Source of the DNA: SABY01 sp964612515
GTDB lineage: Bacteria > Bacteroidota > Bacteroidia > Bacteroidales > 4484-276
Assembly (NCBI GenBank): GCA_964612515.1
Contig: CAZTCX010000001.1
Location: forward strand, 13,883 to 77,882
Reading direction: 5' to 3'
Length of the DNA stretch: 64,000 nt
The notes below the pieces were generated by a model. That model did not search any database. It was not told the origin of the DNA and saw only the letters and a program-made list of their open reading frames with translations. Shown here in pieces: positions 55,389-64,000 of the stretch. Both the position numbers and the translations under genes were made by a program. Numbering within the stretch: position 1 is the first letter of the stretch; each line of letters begins with the position of its first letter.

Positions 55389-57032
55389 CCTGTCTTCCGA
55401 AAAAGACACCCATTTTTAGAAATTAGCATCGACAACGTCGATTATGGACTGCTGCATTGTGTTATTTTTTAGTGGCGTTATCCGAAAATGATTGGTGGAA
55501 ATTTCTGTTCGTACCCCATACATATTCTTAATCTGCCGTATGGCTTTATTGATAGAGATTTTTTGACTGCTTTTTATCAGTACCCTTTCCAATTCTTTGT
55601 AAAGCACAAACGAAACAAACGATATGCAGATATGGGCTTCTATGCGATGCCTTAGCCGGTGATAAACCGGCCTGATTCTTAAATCTGTTTTAGAGATACG
55701 AAAAGCCTTTTCTATTTTCCAGAGATTGTTGTAACTATCGATGACTTCATTTCCCGGCAAATTGCTATTGGTCAGGTAACCCTTTAATCCATCCCATTGA
55801 TTGTCGGCTTCAAACTTTTCATAATCGATAGCAATCTTAAGCTCACCTTGCATATCTAAGTATTTGTTGTAACCCCGATTATTGATATTGCTTTTGGTCA
55901 GTCGACCTGCATTTAGATTCTTCTCTAACCGTTTCAGTCCACGGATGCGATTTGATAGGTCTTTTTTGGCACGTTTATCCGAATGGCTTACAAATAAGGT
56001 TGTACCGTCTTGCTTCCGTATTTCGACAATTTGCCCATTGGGAATCTTGCCCTTTTTGATTTGTTGCACTACTGTTTTGCTTTCGTTTTTTATCCGGGCG
56101 CCAATGATAAAAGTGTAATTTTTCTCTTTGAGCGATTCAAGGTTGCTTTTTGACAATAGTCCGGCATCTGCTACTACAATAGGTTTTTCCAAGCCAAAAC
56201 ATTTTTGGAACCTTTCCAGAAAAGGAATTAACGTATGCCCTTCATAAGTGTTTCCCTCAAAAATATCATATCCTATCGGATAACCGTTTTTCCCGACCAA
56301 CAATCCCAAAAATATTTGTGGTTGTTGATGTTTTCCATCTTTCGAGAATCCAGGCATGCGTAACTCATCCGGCTGACTACTTTCAAAATAAATAGTGGTC
56401 ATGTCATAAAAAACAATGCCAATCCGACCTTTGAGTAGTTGCTTGGTATAAGAGAAGGAAATCTCCTCCACCAAGCTTTTGTATTTTTGGCTTAACTTGT
56501 CCATGAAATAATAAATTGCATCAACACAAATGTCTTTGCCCGCATTTTCTTGCAAATATTCTGACAGCTGCAATTTACTACCTGGGTGTGTTATTCGGGA
56601 AATGACCAAGTCCCTGAACATGCTGTCTTTTATCTTGTGGAAACCAATGTGATTAAAAATTCTTCCAAACACGATTTCCGGTCCAATTATGCAAATTGAA
56701 TCATTAGACAGGTCACTCAAACTAAAGGCAGTAGAATTCGTGTCAAAGAGGGTAAGCTGGTCAAACATCCTGGGGATTGCTTCCTGTGCATGTTGATAAA
56801 GCCTTTCAATTTCTTCCGGAATAAAAGAGGAGCCAATGGTCTTCACAACTTTGTATTTTCCATTAACCTTTTGTATTACTTGCACACAAGTGCTCCCACT
56901 TAGGTTTTTCTTTTTTCTGACAAACATCCGCAAATATACATCGGGACACCCGATTTACAGACATTCTTATTAATATGCACCTCTTTATCTGTTAGTTACA
57001 ACAAAGCTGCAATTTTTACTCGGAAAACAGGA
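55388..57032 (-). mobile_element. IS1634-type (IS4 superfamily) insertion sequence
   Basis: About 1.64 kb bounded by imperfect terminal inverted repeats: tcctgtcttccga at 55388-55400 and its near-complement (tcggaaaacagga) at 57020-57032, one mismatch in 13. It carries one intact transposase gene on the minus strand. No target-site duplication is visible: the left flank is a T-run from the truncated gene, the right flank is gctacgaaa. The right end abuts the right copy of the 218-bp repeat exactly. Confidence 0.8.
55416..56933 (-). CDS. IS1634-family DDE transposase
   Basis: 505 residues, apparently intact. The DDE residues are in YDMTTIYFES (first Asp), IVVADAGLLS (second Asp) and NLWKIEKAFRISKTDL (Glu in the IS4-like YREK-type motif). 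The start MRMFVRKKKNLSGSTCVQVI is typical of IS1634 proteins. It is more AT-rich than neighbouring genes. It cuts and pastes the surrounding element. Confidence 0.92.
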   Translation of the reverse strand: MRMFVRKKKNLSGSTCVQVIQKVNGKYKVVKTIGSSFIPEEIERLYQHAQEAIPRMFDQLTLFDTNSTAFSLSDLSNDSICIIGPEIVFGRIFNHIGFHKIKDSMFRDLVISRITHPGSKLQLSEYLQENAGKDICVDAIYYFMDKLSQKYKSLVEEISFSYTKQLLKGRIGIVFYDMTTIYFESSQPDELRMPGFSKDGKHQQPQIFLGLLVGKNGYPIGYDIFEGNTYEGHTLIPFLERFQKCFGLEKPIVVADAGLLSKSNLESLKEKNYTFIIGARIKNESKTVVQQIKKGKIPNGQIVEIRKQDGTTLFVSHSDKRAKKDLSNRIRGLKRLEKNLNAGRLTKSNINNRGYNKYLDMQGELKIAIDYEKFEADNQWDGLKGYLTNSNLPGNEVIDSYNNLWKIEKAFRISKTDLRIRPVYHRLRHRIEAHICISFVSFVLYKELERVLIKSSQKISINKAIRQIKNMYGVRTEISTNHFRITPLKNNTMQQSIIDVVDANF

Positions 57033-57249
57033 GCTACGAAACCCCTAAATCCCCTAAAGGAGACTTTCCCAAACTACTGATTTTTAGTGCTTCTCCCTTT
57101 AGGGTTTGGGGTAAAAAGGACTAAAAATCAGTAGTAGTGGGATATTTAGACTGTACTCATTAATACTTGTTAACACTTACTTCGGCGATTGTGCGTTCTC
57201 TGGAAATCAACTAAATATTAAAAGCTATGATCGCAAAAATCAAAAAATT
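57032..57249. repeat. 218-bp exact direct repeat, right copy
   Basis: Second copy of the 55153-55370 sequence; contains the upstream palindromic element, the leader and the first codons of the gene at 57227. Its left boundary is the right end of the IS element. Confidence 0.95.
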
Positions 57250-57877
57250 ATCCGTGCTGTGTTTGTTGTTGATAGCTATCAATAGCCAGGCGCAGGAGTT
57301 TAATTTTGGTGCCTCAGCAGGTGTGGATGTTACCAATATTCGCCTTTCTAATTCGTGTACTTATTATTTGGTGCAATACGATCCGATGGTAGCTTTCAAC
57401 CTGAATGCTTTTGCAGCTTACCGCAGCGCCAGCTTTTGGGGGATTACCGCCGAGCCGGGTTTTATTAGAAAAGGAGCGATAATGTCTGGTGCCTACGATC
57501 TTGAAAAGCACGAATCCCACTTGCGCCTTAACTATATCCAGCTACCGCTGTTGGCCGATTTTTACATCACCAAAAAACTCTTTTTATCCGTTGGGCCGGA
57601 GTTTGCGTATTTAATGAGTGCAAAGGTTAACAATGACGGAAACACTGCGGATATTTCCAATGCTTACGATAACAAATTTGAAGTTTCCGGCATGGCGGCC
57701 ATCAGCTACACCATCCTTCCTCGCGTAGATATTGCATTGAGATACAGCCACGGGCTTACAACAATTTCTGAAATGGAATTCACAAATGAGATGGGTGAAC
57801 CTGTTGGGGAAGCTAAAGAAAAAAACCAGTACTTGCAGTTGATGGTGCGCGCCAGAATTTTTTCTAAAGGACAATAG
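57227..57877 (+). CDS. Outer-membrane beta-barrel protein (PorT/OMP_b-brl type)
   Basis: 216 residues. Signal peptide MIAKIKKLSVLCLLLIAINSQAQ, then FGASAGVDVTNI and alternating strands ending LQLMVRARIF, a typical 8- to 10-stranded outer-membrane barrel (PF13568-like). The strand LRLNYIQLPLLADFYI is the family's signature. Function (porin-like or structural) is unknown. Its leader and first codons are duplicated on the other side of the IS element. It ends 3 bp before the convergent ATPase pseudogene. Confidence 0.82.
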   Translation: MIAKIKKLSVLCLLLIAINSQAQEFNFGASAGVDVTNIRLSNSCTYYLVQYDPMVAFNLNAFAAYRSASFWGITAEPGFIRKGAIMSGAYDLEKHESHLRLNYIQLPLLADFYITKKLFLSVGPEFAYLMSAKVNNDGNTADISNAYDNKFEVSGMAAISYTILPRVDIALRYSHGLTTISEMEFTNEMGEPVGEAKEKNQYLQLMVRARIFSKGQ

Positions 57878-57880
57878 TTA

Positions 57881-59416
57881 TCAAAAATCAACAACTTCAA
57901 AGTCGTCGGCTCTCCTGGTATCGGTGTCGAAGTTGATTCCTAATAATATTTTTGTACGGCGATCGTCGGCATACTTCTCAGCATAACGCTTTTGGATGAT
58001 CTGCCTGATGGCTGCGTTGGCGCTTTGGTTTACTTTAAACTAAATGATGTAAATCCGGTCACGGGTTTTCACCACGGCGTCTATCCGGCCGTCGATGGTT
58101 AGTATCTCCGATTCGATTTTGTAGCCAACCAGCTTCATTATTGTATAAAAAATGGAATGGAAATATTTCTCCTTCTGGTCGATGATGGAATAACGGAGGT
58201 TTACAAACAAAGTATTGATGTGGCTTATGAATGTTGACATATCGCCATCATCAAAACACCGTACCATGTCCACCAGCAGAATGTCTGTTTTGTCGAGTTT
58301 GCCAATGGTAAGCTCCGACAGGATGTGCATCGAAAAAGAATCGGCGACCTCCCGATTGGGATAGTCGAGCACGATGGTGTTGCGTTGGCGGTCGTAGTTT
58401 TTGATGGTAAGATATCCGGTTTGGAAAAGCAGCGGCAGCAGTGTCATGTTGTTCAGGTCATATTTATCGAGCAAGCTGATGCTTACGGTTTTGTTTTCGA
58501 TATCAAAAACAGAATAGCGTTCACTTTTGATAATCTTCATCAGGAAGGTGGGTGTGCCTGTGGTGAACCAATAGTTGTTGAAAGTTTTTTTGCTTAAAAA
58601 ATTCATCAACGACCCCGGATTATAAACAAAACTCTTCCCATCCCATGAATATCCATCGTACCATTCTTTCATCAACAGCCTGATGTTGGCGTAAGCATCG
58701 GGATGTTTTTCGGCGATGGCATCTATTTCATCACCAAAATTGTTTTCCACCTCATCGTGCGTCCAGCCCAGCAGCGTTGCATAATCGTCGTCGAGCGTGA
58801 TGTCGTCGAGGTTGTTCAGATCAGAAAATATCGAAATCTTGCTGAATTTTGAAACACCTGTAACAAAGAAAAATCGGATGAAACTGTCAGCATCTTTTAT
58901 CACCGAGTAAAAGTTTTTTAGGATATCACGATTTTTTTCTGCCGTGGGCAAATCATCCAGATAATCGATGATGGGCTTGTCGTATTCATCAATCAATACC
59001 ACTACCTTTTTTCCGTTGGCCAGCTTTTTTATAAGCTCGTCCCATTTTAGTGAATAAGTAGGCGCGGTAAGCCGAATGTTCATGGTGTCGGCAATGCCCA
59101 GCAGCATCGTATCGATTGCTTTTTCCAGACCAAGACTTTTGTAATCGATATTGGCAAACGAAATCTTTATTACCGGCAAAGGTTCCCAGTTTATTTTATC
59201 ATAAATCCACAGCCCGTTGAAGAGTTCTTTATTTCCCAGAAAAATTTCTTTAATGGTATTTAGCAGCAGCGACTTCCCAAATCTGCGCGGACGCGACAAG
59301 AAAAAATATTGATGTTGCTGCAGCAGATTGTAAATTTGGCGCGTCTTGTCCACGTAAACAAACTGCTCACTCCTCAGTTTTGAAAATTCCTGTATGCCAA
59401 TAGGAAGCTTTTTCAC
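57881..59416 (-). pseudogene. AAA-ATPase / PD-(D/E)XK nuclease-like gene with in-frame amber codon
   Basis: The open frame from 59416 gives 458 residues: an AAA-ATPase-like N-terminal half (VDKTRQIYNLLQQ, SRPRRFGKSLLLNTI Walker A, KVVVLIDEYDKPI Walker B) and the beginning of a nuclease-like C-terminal part (DGRIDAVVKTRDRIYII). It stops at TAG (58040-58042). Reading on in the same frame gives FKVNQSANAAIRQII ... DDFEVVDF and a TGA at 57881, exactly the expected family ending. The amber replaces the Glu of the family's IIEFK motif (GAG to TAG, one base). The full protein would be 511 residues. Family function is uncertain; mobile-element or defence links are suspected. Confidence 0.85.
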
Positions 59417-59459
59417 GATGCGTTATATTTTGTTCTACATCTACAAAAGTAAGTTTATT

Positions 59460-62135
59460 CTACAACCTTTTATCTTCCAGCCTTCCCACCGGCCAGAGCG
59501 GCGCTGGTTTTACAATGGCTTTTTGTTCCTGCATCCTGTCGCCGGTAATCAGTTGCACGCGGTAGGTTCCGGGCGCAGTTTGCCATGTGTCGAACCAGGT
59601 GAGATGAAACCCTGGCTGCTGCTCAATCAGAAGCGTATCGATAGCTTTGGAATCGATATCACAGATTTTTATCCAGGATGAATCAGTGAGGTTTTCATTG
59701 CGATAATAATAAAGCGCCAGACCGTTGGGAGCGTTGGGTACCACCAGATGATTGTCGCCGGTTTGCTCGTAATTGCCCCACGAAGCGCGATCCGAATAGT
59801 TACGTTGCAGACACGGTTTTACAGGGAACAAAAAGCTCTGCTGCTGCGTGACGCTGTCATTATAATTTTGTAGTGGCCATACATCAGCAATGAAAGCGCC
59901 CCGGCCATAAGTCCCTACGACCAGATCGCGTTCGTCGGGCTGTACCTTCACATCTTTCACAGGAACCGGAGGCATGTTGTTTTTAAAGGAATCCCAGCTT
60001 TTTCCATCATCCAAACTTACAAAAACTCCTTTGTCGTTCCCAAGATAGAGCAATCCTTCACGGTTGGGATCTTCAATAATCACATTTACAGGAGCCAGCG
60101 GTAGTCCTGTAGTAATGGTTTGCCAGCTTTCGCCAAAGTCTTCCGTTTTGAAAACCAGTGGACGGAAATCATCGGCATGAAAACCGTTTTTGCATACGTA
60201 TGCTTTGCCGGCTTTGTGCGGCGATGTTGCCACGCGGCTCACCCACACATCTTGGTCGCCACCCAGCTTTGCGATGGCCGCCGTCGATTCCTTCCAGGTT
60301 TTCCCGTGGTCGGGCGTCATCCACACGCGACCATCGTCGGTTCCCGTCCAAATTACGCCGGCTTTTACCGATGATTCGGAAATGGTGGTAATGGTGCAAT
60401 ACATCATGTGGCCTTTTCCGGCAATCTTTACAGCATTGTTGGTGGTAAGGTCGGGGCTTAGCTCCTCCCAGTTTTCGCCGCGATCGACCGAACGCAGCAG
60501 CATCTGACCTCCGGTATAAATTATCTGTGGGTTGTGCGGCGAAAGCTCCAGCGGCGTCACCCAACAGTAACGATACGGCGGTTGATCTTTGGGCGCTTTC
60601 GGCTCTATCGTCACGCGTTCGCCCCGTAACTGATCCACCCGAAGATGTGCCCCAAATTGTGTGGTGGTGTAAAGCCAGCGGTTGTCCTGCGGATCAACTT
60701 TGGTGTACATGCCATCCCACATCCCGGTAATCACCCAGTCGGCATCGCCTATTTGCCCGCTCCACGCGTTCGACGGCCCTTTCCACACTTCATGATCCTG
60801 CAAGCCCAGGTAAACATTGTATGGATTTGCATTGTCAGTTTCCACGCCATAAATTTCGCCCAGCGGAATCTGTACGTGGTGCGTAAAGGTTTTGCCGCGA
60901 TCGAACGATTCGTAGAGACCGCCATCGCTGCCCACCATCAGGTGATGACCGTCGTCGGGGTCCATCCACATCGTGCGGTGGTCGCCAAAAATAGTGGTGC
61001 TCAGCACCTGCGGCGGCCATTGACAATCGGGCCAGGTGCGGCCGCCATCTTCCGAAAATAGCATCAGGTCGCTCGAAACGTAAATGATATCCGGGTTGTC
61101 GGAGGCTACCATTATTTTATTAAAAGAATAGGCCGCTTTCGCGGAAACGTTGCACGTGGTGTCGTTGCGCTTTTGCCAACTGGTGCCGCCATCATCCGAA
61201 CGATAGACTTCGCCGCCAATCATCTGATCAAAATACGCGTCGCGCATGTGGCTCATGCCAATGGTTTCATCGATGATGGTGCCGGGCTTCGGGTTTAGAT
61301 TTTCGATTACAGAATAGATTATTTCGGGCTGGTTGTAGCACAATGCAACTCCGATCCTGCCAAGCTTGCCATCAGGCAGTCCGCCGGTAAGTCTCTCCCA
61401 GTTTTTTCCGCCATCGTCGGTTTTATAAATGCCGCTTTGCTTGCCACCAGCTTCGTAATGCCACGGGTAGCGGTATTTTTCGTAGGCTGCCGCCAAAAGT
61501 ATGTCAGGGTTGTTGGGATGAATGATCAGGTCGATAACGCCGGTATTTTCGTCGATATACAAAACCTTTTCCCAGTTTTCGCCGCCATCGGTGGTTTTAA
61601 AAACGCCACGCATTTCGTTGGCACTAAAAAGATGACCCATTGCCGCCACCCAAGCTACGTCAGGATTGGTAGGATGAACGATCACCGTCGAAATATGATG
61701 CGAGTCGTCAAGGCCTTTATGTTGCCAGGTTTTTCCTCCATCCGTCGATCTGTAAACTCCGTTTCCGGCATGTGAACTGCGTGCGTTGTACGCTTCGCCT
61801 GTTCCCACCCAAACCACTTCCGGATTGGACGAAGCCACGGCAACAGCGCCGATGCTGCTGGCACCAGTCGAATCGAAAACCTGAAAAAAGCTTGTTCCGT
61901 TGTTCTCGGTTTTCCACACGCCGCCGTTGCGCCCAGCGGCGTACCAGGTGTATTTATAATTTGGATCGGGAGTTTTGGGAACGGCAATAGCCGAAATCCA
62001 GGAGCCGGTGCGGTAAGGCCCCAAAGCCCGATAATTGATCACTTCAGTAATTTGGTCGTTCGGTTGGCAATTGGCTGTGAGGAAGCTACCAAAAACGAAA
62101 GCAAGGATTAGAATAGAGAAACTAAATTTTTTCAT
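59460..62135 (-). CDS. Exported VPS10/sortilin-like Asp-box beta-propeller protein
   Basis: 891 residues with a signal peptide (FSFSILILAFVFGSFLTANCQ). It has about ten Asp-box motifs (S/T-x-D-x-G-x-T/N-W), for example STDGGKTW, TTDGGENW, KTDDGGKNW, SEDGGRTW, SVDRGENW, SLDDGKSW, which mark bladed beta-propellers as in VPS10/sortilin-type and BNR proteins. The last ~100 residues form another beta-rich part. No T9SS C-terminal domain is seen, so it is probably periplasmic or released. Substrate or ligand unknown; despite BNR motifs no sialidase active site is evident. Confidence 0.85.
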   Translation of the reverse strand: MKKFSFSILILAFVFGSFLTANCQPNDQITEVINYRALGPYRTGSWISAIAVPKTPDPNYKYTWYAAGRNGGVWKTENNGTSFFQVFDSTGASSIGAVAVASSNPEVVWVGTGEAYNARSSHAGNGVYRSTDGGKTWQHKGLDDSHHISTVIVHPTNPDVAWVAAMGHLFSANEMRGVFKTTDGGENWEKVLYIDENTGVIDLIIHPNNPDILLAAAYEKYRYPWHYEAGGKQSGIYKTDDGGKNWERLTGGLPDGKLGRIGVALCYNQPEIIYSVIENLNPKPGTIIDETIGMSHMRDAYFDQMIGGEVYRSDDGGTSWQKRNDTTCNVSAKAAYSFNKIMVASDNPDIIYVSSDLMLFSEDGGRTWPDCQWPPQVLSTTIFGDHRTMWMDPDDGHHLMVGSDGGLYESFDRGKTFTHHVQIPLGEIYGVETDNANPYNVYLGLQDHEVWKGPSNAWSGQIGDADWVITGMWDGMYTKVDPQDNRWLYTTTQFGAHLRVDQLRGERVTIEPKAPKDQPPYRYCWVTPLELSPHNPQIIYTGGQMLLRSVDRGENWEELSPDLTTNNAVKIAGKGHMMYCTITTISESSVKAGVIWTGTDDGRVWMTPDHGKTWKESTAAIAKLGGDQDVWVSRVATSPHKAGKAYVCKNGFHADDFRPLVFKTEDFGESWQTITTGLPLAPVNVIIEDPNREGLLYLGNDKGVFVSLDDGKSWDSFKNNMPPVPVKDVKVQPDERDLVVGTYGRGAFIADVWPLQNYNDSVTQQQSFLFPVKPCLQRNYSDRASWGNYEQTGDNHLVVPNAPNGLALYYYRNENLTDSSWIKICDIDSKAIDTLLIEQQPGFHLTWFDTWQTAPGTYRVQLITGDRMQEQKAIVKPAPLWPVGRLEDKRL

Positions 62136-62482
62136 TTTTTAGAACTTTAATACTGTCGGTTGACTTTGCGAAATTCTCAGGGGTAAAAATAGCCAAAAAC
62201 TGAAACCTAAAGCCAATGCCGCTTTCGCGAAAATTTAAAACATTCATCTTTTTTGCATCACAAAAGCGACCTTCTTATGAATCAATGTCCAAAATCCTGC
62301 CATTACGTTGTCAAATCGGAGAAAGTAAAAACCTTATTTTAATCAATTTAACCTTCATAGAAAAATTGCTACAGTCGCATCAACCTTATTACCTTATTCA
62401 CTCCGACGATAAGCTATCAAATTATAAAAAAACCCGCAATGCTTTTGGCATGGCGGGTTCAACCGGGTAAATCAGCCGGATA
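62136..62482. other. Intergenic region (347 bp) between the VPS10-like gene and lpxD
   Basis: Holds the lpxD terminator at its right end and the 5' leader of the VPS10-like gene at its left end. I see no TAnnTTTG box and no convincing gene; the open frame 62216-62470 on the plus strand crosses the terminator. Confidence 0.6.
62431..62459 (-). terminator. Intrinsic terminator of lpxD
   Basis: Stem aacccgc...gcgggtt extended by atgc/gcat after one mismatch, followed on the minus strand by a run of eight T. It is 24 bp after the lpxD stop. Confidence 0.85.
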
Positions 62483-63415
62483 TTACTTTATCTTTTTTAT
62501 CAGATCTGGAAGCTGTCGCAAAGCAGCCATCTCGCGCCATTTCTTGCGTGCATCTTCGGCGGGCGCTCCGAAGAAAACTTTGCCTTCACCTTCGATCGAT
62601 TTACCCACTCCGGAAGTCGCCAGCACTATTACACCTTTTCCTATCACCAGGTCTTTGTTCACAGCCACGCGTCCCCAAAGGATTACGTCGTCTTCAATGC
62701 GGGTAACGCCGGCAATGGCAGCATGTGATCCAATCAAACAGTTGCGTCCGATGTAGGTGTCGTGCCCTATCTGGCAGTGGTTGTCGAGTTTTGTGCCGTC
62801 GCCGATGGTGGTGTCGCCCGACACGCCACGATCGATGGCGCACAGCGCACCAATCTCCACGTGGTTGCCAATTACTACGGAGCCGCACGATTCCATTTTG
62901 CGGTAACCTTCGGGCTTGCGCTGGAAATAATAGGCATCAGCGCCAAGCACGCTATTGGAATGAATAATCACGTCGTCGCCTATTATCACATGATCGTAAA
63001 TGCTCACGTTGGCGTGGATGATACAGTTGCGGCCAATCTTTACGTGATGACCCACGAAAACGTTGGGTTGAATTACGGTTCCTTCACCAATTTCGGCTGT
63101 TGGACTGATGGCTGCCGTGGATGCTGCAAAAGGCCGAAACTTCCGCGCCAGCGAAACGTAGGCCTTAAATGGATCGTCACTCAGCAGCAATCCCTTTCCT
63201 TCCGGACATTCCACTTCTTTATTAATGATGATGGTGGTAGCTTTCGAGTTGAGCGCCTTATCGTAATATTTGGGATGATCTACAAAAGTAAGGTCGCCGG
63301 CTTCAACCATGTGTATTTCGTTGATGCCCGTCACGGCATGGTCGGCAGCTCCGGTGTAGGTGGCACCAATCATTTGTGCTATTTCTGCCAGGGTGTAGGC
63401 TCTGTCGAATTTCAT
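62483..63415 (-). CDS. lpxD: LpxD-type UDP-3-O-acylglucosamine N-acyltransferase homologue
   Basis: 310 residues. The N-terminal small domain (about 1-95, YTLAEIAQMIGATY) is followed by a left-handed beta-helix of hexapeptide repeats (VFVGHHVKIGRNCIIHANVS, NHVEIGALCAIDRG) with the catalytic His region NHCQIGHDTYIG. It adds the second acyl chain in lipid A synthesis. It is shorter than typical LpxD (about 340 aa) and lies next to efp, where many Bacteroidota carry a second LpxD-like gene, so it may be that paralogue rather than the main enzyme. Confidence 0.87.
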   Translation of the reverse strand: MKFDRAYTLAEIAQMIGATYTGAADHAVTGINEIHMVEAGDLTFVDHPKYYDKALNSKATTIIINKEVECPEGKGLLLSDDPFKAYVSLARKFRPFAASTAAISPTAEIGEGTVIQPNVFVGHHVKIGRNCIIHANVSIYDHVIIGDDVIIHSNSVLGADAYYFQRKPEGYRKMESCGSVVIGNHVEIGALCAIDRGVSGDTTIGDGTKLDNHCQIGHDTYIGRNCLIGSHAAIAGVTRIEDDVILWGRVAVNKDLVIGKGVIVLATSGVGKSIEGEGKVFFGAPAEDARKKWREMAALRQLPDLIKKIK

Positions 63416-63441
63416 TGTTTAGCTTCTGTTTTTAATAAAAA

Positions 63442-63473
63442 AATAAGACACAAACGCTGGTCTATGTCTTATT
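63442..63473 (-). terminator. Terminator after efp
   Basis: aataagaca / tgtcttatt stem, 14-nt loop and a T-run on the minus strand, 21 bp after the efp stop and before lpxD. The stem is AU-rich, so some readthrough into lpxD is plausible. Confidence 0.6.
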
Positions 63474-63493
63474 CTGTTTTCTTTAGGAGGAGC

Positions 63494-64000
63494 TTAGCTC
63501 TTCACCCTTTCGACATAATCGCCCGAGCGGGTGTCCACTCTAATCACCTCACCAGTATTGATAAACAAAGGCACTTTGACGGTGGCCTCTGTTTCCAGAA
63601 TGGCATCTTTGAAGGTGTTGGTGGCGGTGTTGCCTCTTTCGCCCGGCTCGGTGTAGGTAACTTTTAGTTCAACGTTCACTGGTAGTTCGCAAAGCAGTGG
63701 CGTTTCGGTATCGGCGTGATAAATGATCTCGGCGGTGCTGCCTTCTTTAAGAAATTGTGGCGCATTGATAAGTTCCTCGGGAATGAATGTTTGTTCATAA
63801 TTTTCCGCATTCATAAAATGATAGTCTTTCCCGTCTTTATAGAGGTACTGATAGGCGCGGCGCTCTACACGCTGGACATCTATTTTTACACCTGCATTAA
63901 AAGTGTTGGGGATCACCTTGCCGGTTTTTATATTTCTGAGTTTGGTTCGCACAAAGGCGCCGCCCTTGCCGGGTTTTACATGTTGAAACTCGATGATGGT
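63494..64000 (-). CDS. efp: Elongation factor P, C-terminal part
   Basis: The frame is open to the right edge; the first ~19 codons lie outside. The loop KPGKGGAFV carries the Lys that is the modification-site position in EF-P (Lys34 in E. coli). Three beta-barrel domains follow, with the OB-fold III ending GEVIRVDTRSGDYVERV typical of EF-P. It relieves ribosome stalling at polyproline. The visible 169 codons plus ~19 missing would give the usual ~188 residues. Confidence 0.95.
   Translation of the reverse strand, partial: TIIEFQHVKPGKGGAFVRTKLRNIKTGKVIPNTFNAGVKIDVQRVERRAYQYLYKDGKDYHFMNAENYEQTFIPEELINAPQFLKEGSTAEIIYHADTETPLLCELPVNVELKVTYTEPGERGNTATNTFKDAILETEATVKVPLFINTGEVIRVDTRSGDYVERVKS

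Noticed and set aside
58040..58042. Recoding of TAG (for example pyrrolysine or readthrough)
   Set aside because: No recoding machinery or signal is visible and a single-base change from GAG explains it.
62216..62470. 84-codon plus-strand frame before lpxD
   Set aside because: It reads through the lpxD terminator hairpin and has no recognisable feature.
62762..63667. 301-codon plus-strand frame over lpxD and efp
   Set aside because: Antisense to two well-supported genes and crosses the efp terminator.
1..64000. tRNA, rRNA or riboswitch genes
   Set aside because: I looked for cloverleaf-like and conserved rRNA segments by eye and found none; a covariance-model scan would be needed to be sure.

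Overview
The window looks like a draft or metagenome-assembled chromosome segment from a member of the Bacteroidota. I infer this from repeated TAnnTTTG promoter -7 boxes, type IX secretion (T9SS) genes (PorQ, PorD-like, PorP/SprF-like and a giant protein with a gliding-motility-type C-terminal domain), the gene order bamD-rpoZ-coaBC-porD-recN-fabI, and efp next to an lpxD homologue. Three runs of N (24374-24403, 31712-31811, 44273-44282) show it is scaffolded sequence. I saw no rRNA, tRNA or CRISPR array.

Layout. 1-5118: RND multidrug-type efflux operon (adaptor end, inner-membrane pump, TolC). 5255-7125: LytTR response regulator with an overlapping LytS-type sensor kinase. 7374-12808: GroES-like protein, an iron/cobalamin-type ABC importer (lipoprotein, permease, ATPase) and a lipoprotein amidohydrolase. 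12926-15912: a small coiled-coil membrane protein, two thioredoxin-fold exported proteins and PorQ; a strong bidirectional terminator separates PorQ from a convergent OsmC protein. 16725-22492: tyrosine catabolism (homogentisate dioxygenase, HPPD, fumarylacetoacetase, flavin reductase) ending in a translationally coupled lycopene-cyclase-like flavoprotein. 22557-25323: chagasin-like lipoprotein, a polytopic membrane protein and an alpha-oxoamine synthase interrupted by an assembly gap. 25501-31528: core genes bamD, rpoZ, coaBC, porD-like, recN, fabI.

31604-47498: a cell-surface module. A ~4,700-residue PKD and Ig-like repeat protein carries a T9SS type B sorting domain; a PorP/SprF partner and an exported protein of unknown function follow. 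The giant protein contains a large internal block duplication. 47632-55136: extracellular polysaccharide genes (glycosyltransferase, Wzx-type flippase, two Wzz-type chain-length regulators joined in one frame, O-antigen-ligase/polymerase) around a repeat-rich intergenic region with a 15-unit, 8-bp minisatellite.

55137-59416 is a disturbed zone: an IS1634-type element lies between exact 218-bp repeats and truncates a paralogue of the outer-membrane protein gene that follows. Just beyond it, an AAA-ATPase/nuclease gene has an in-frame amber codon at its predicted catalytic glutamate. 59460-64000 holds a VPS10/Asp-box exported protein, an lpxD homologue and the C-terminal part of elongation factor P. 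The clearest candidates for follow-up are the Wzz-Wzz fusion, the IS-flanked paralogue remnant, the amber-interrupted gene and the duplicated architecture of the giant adhesin. I did not find a wholly new multi-gene system that I could defend.
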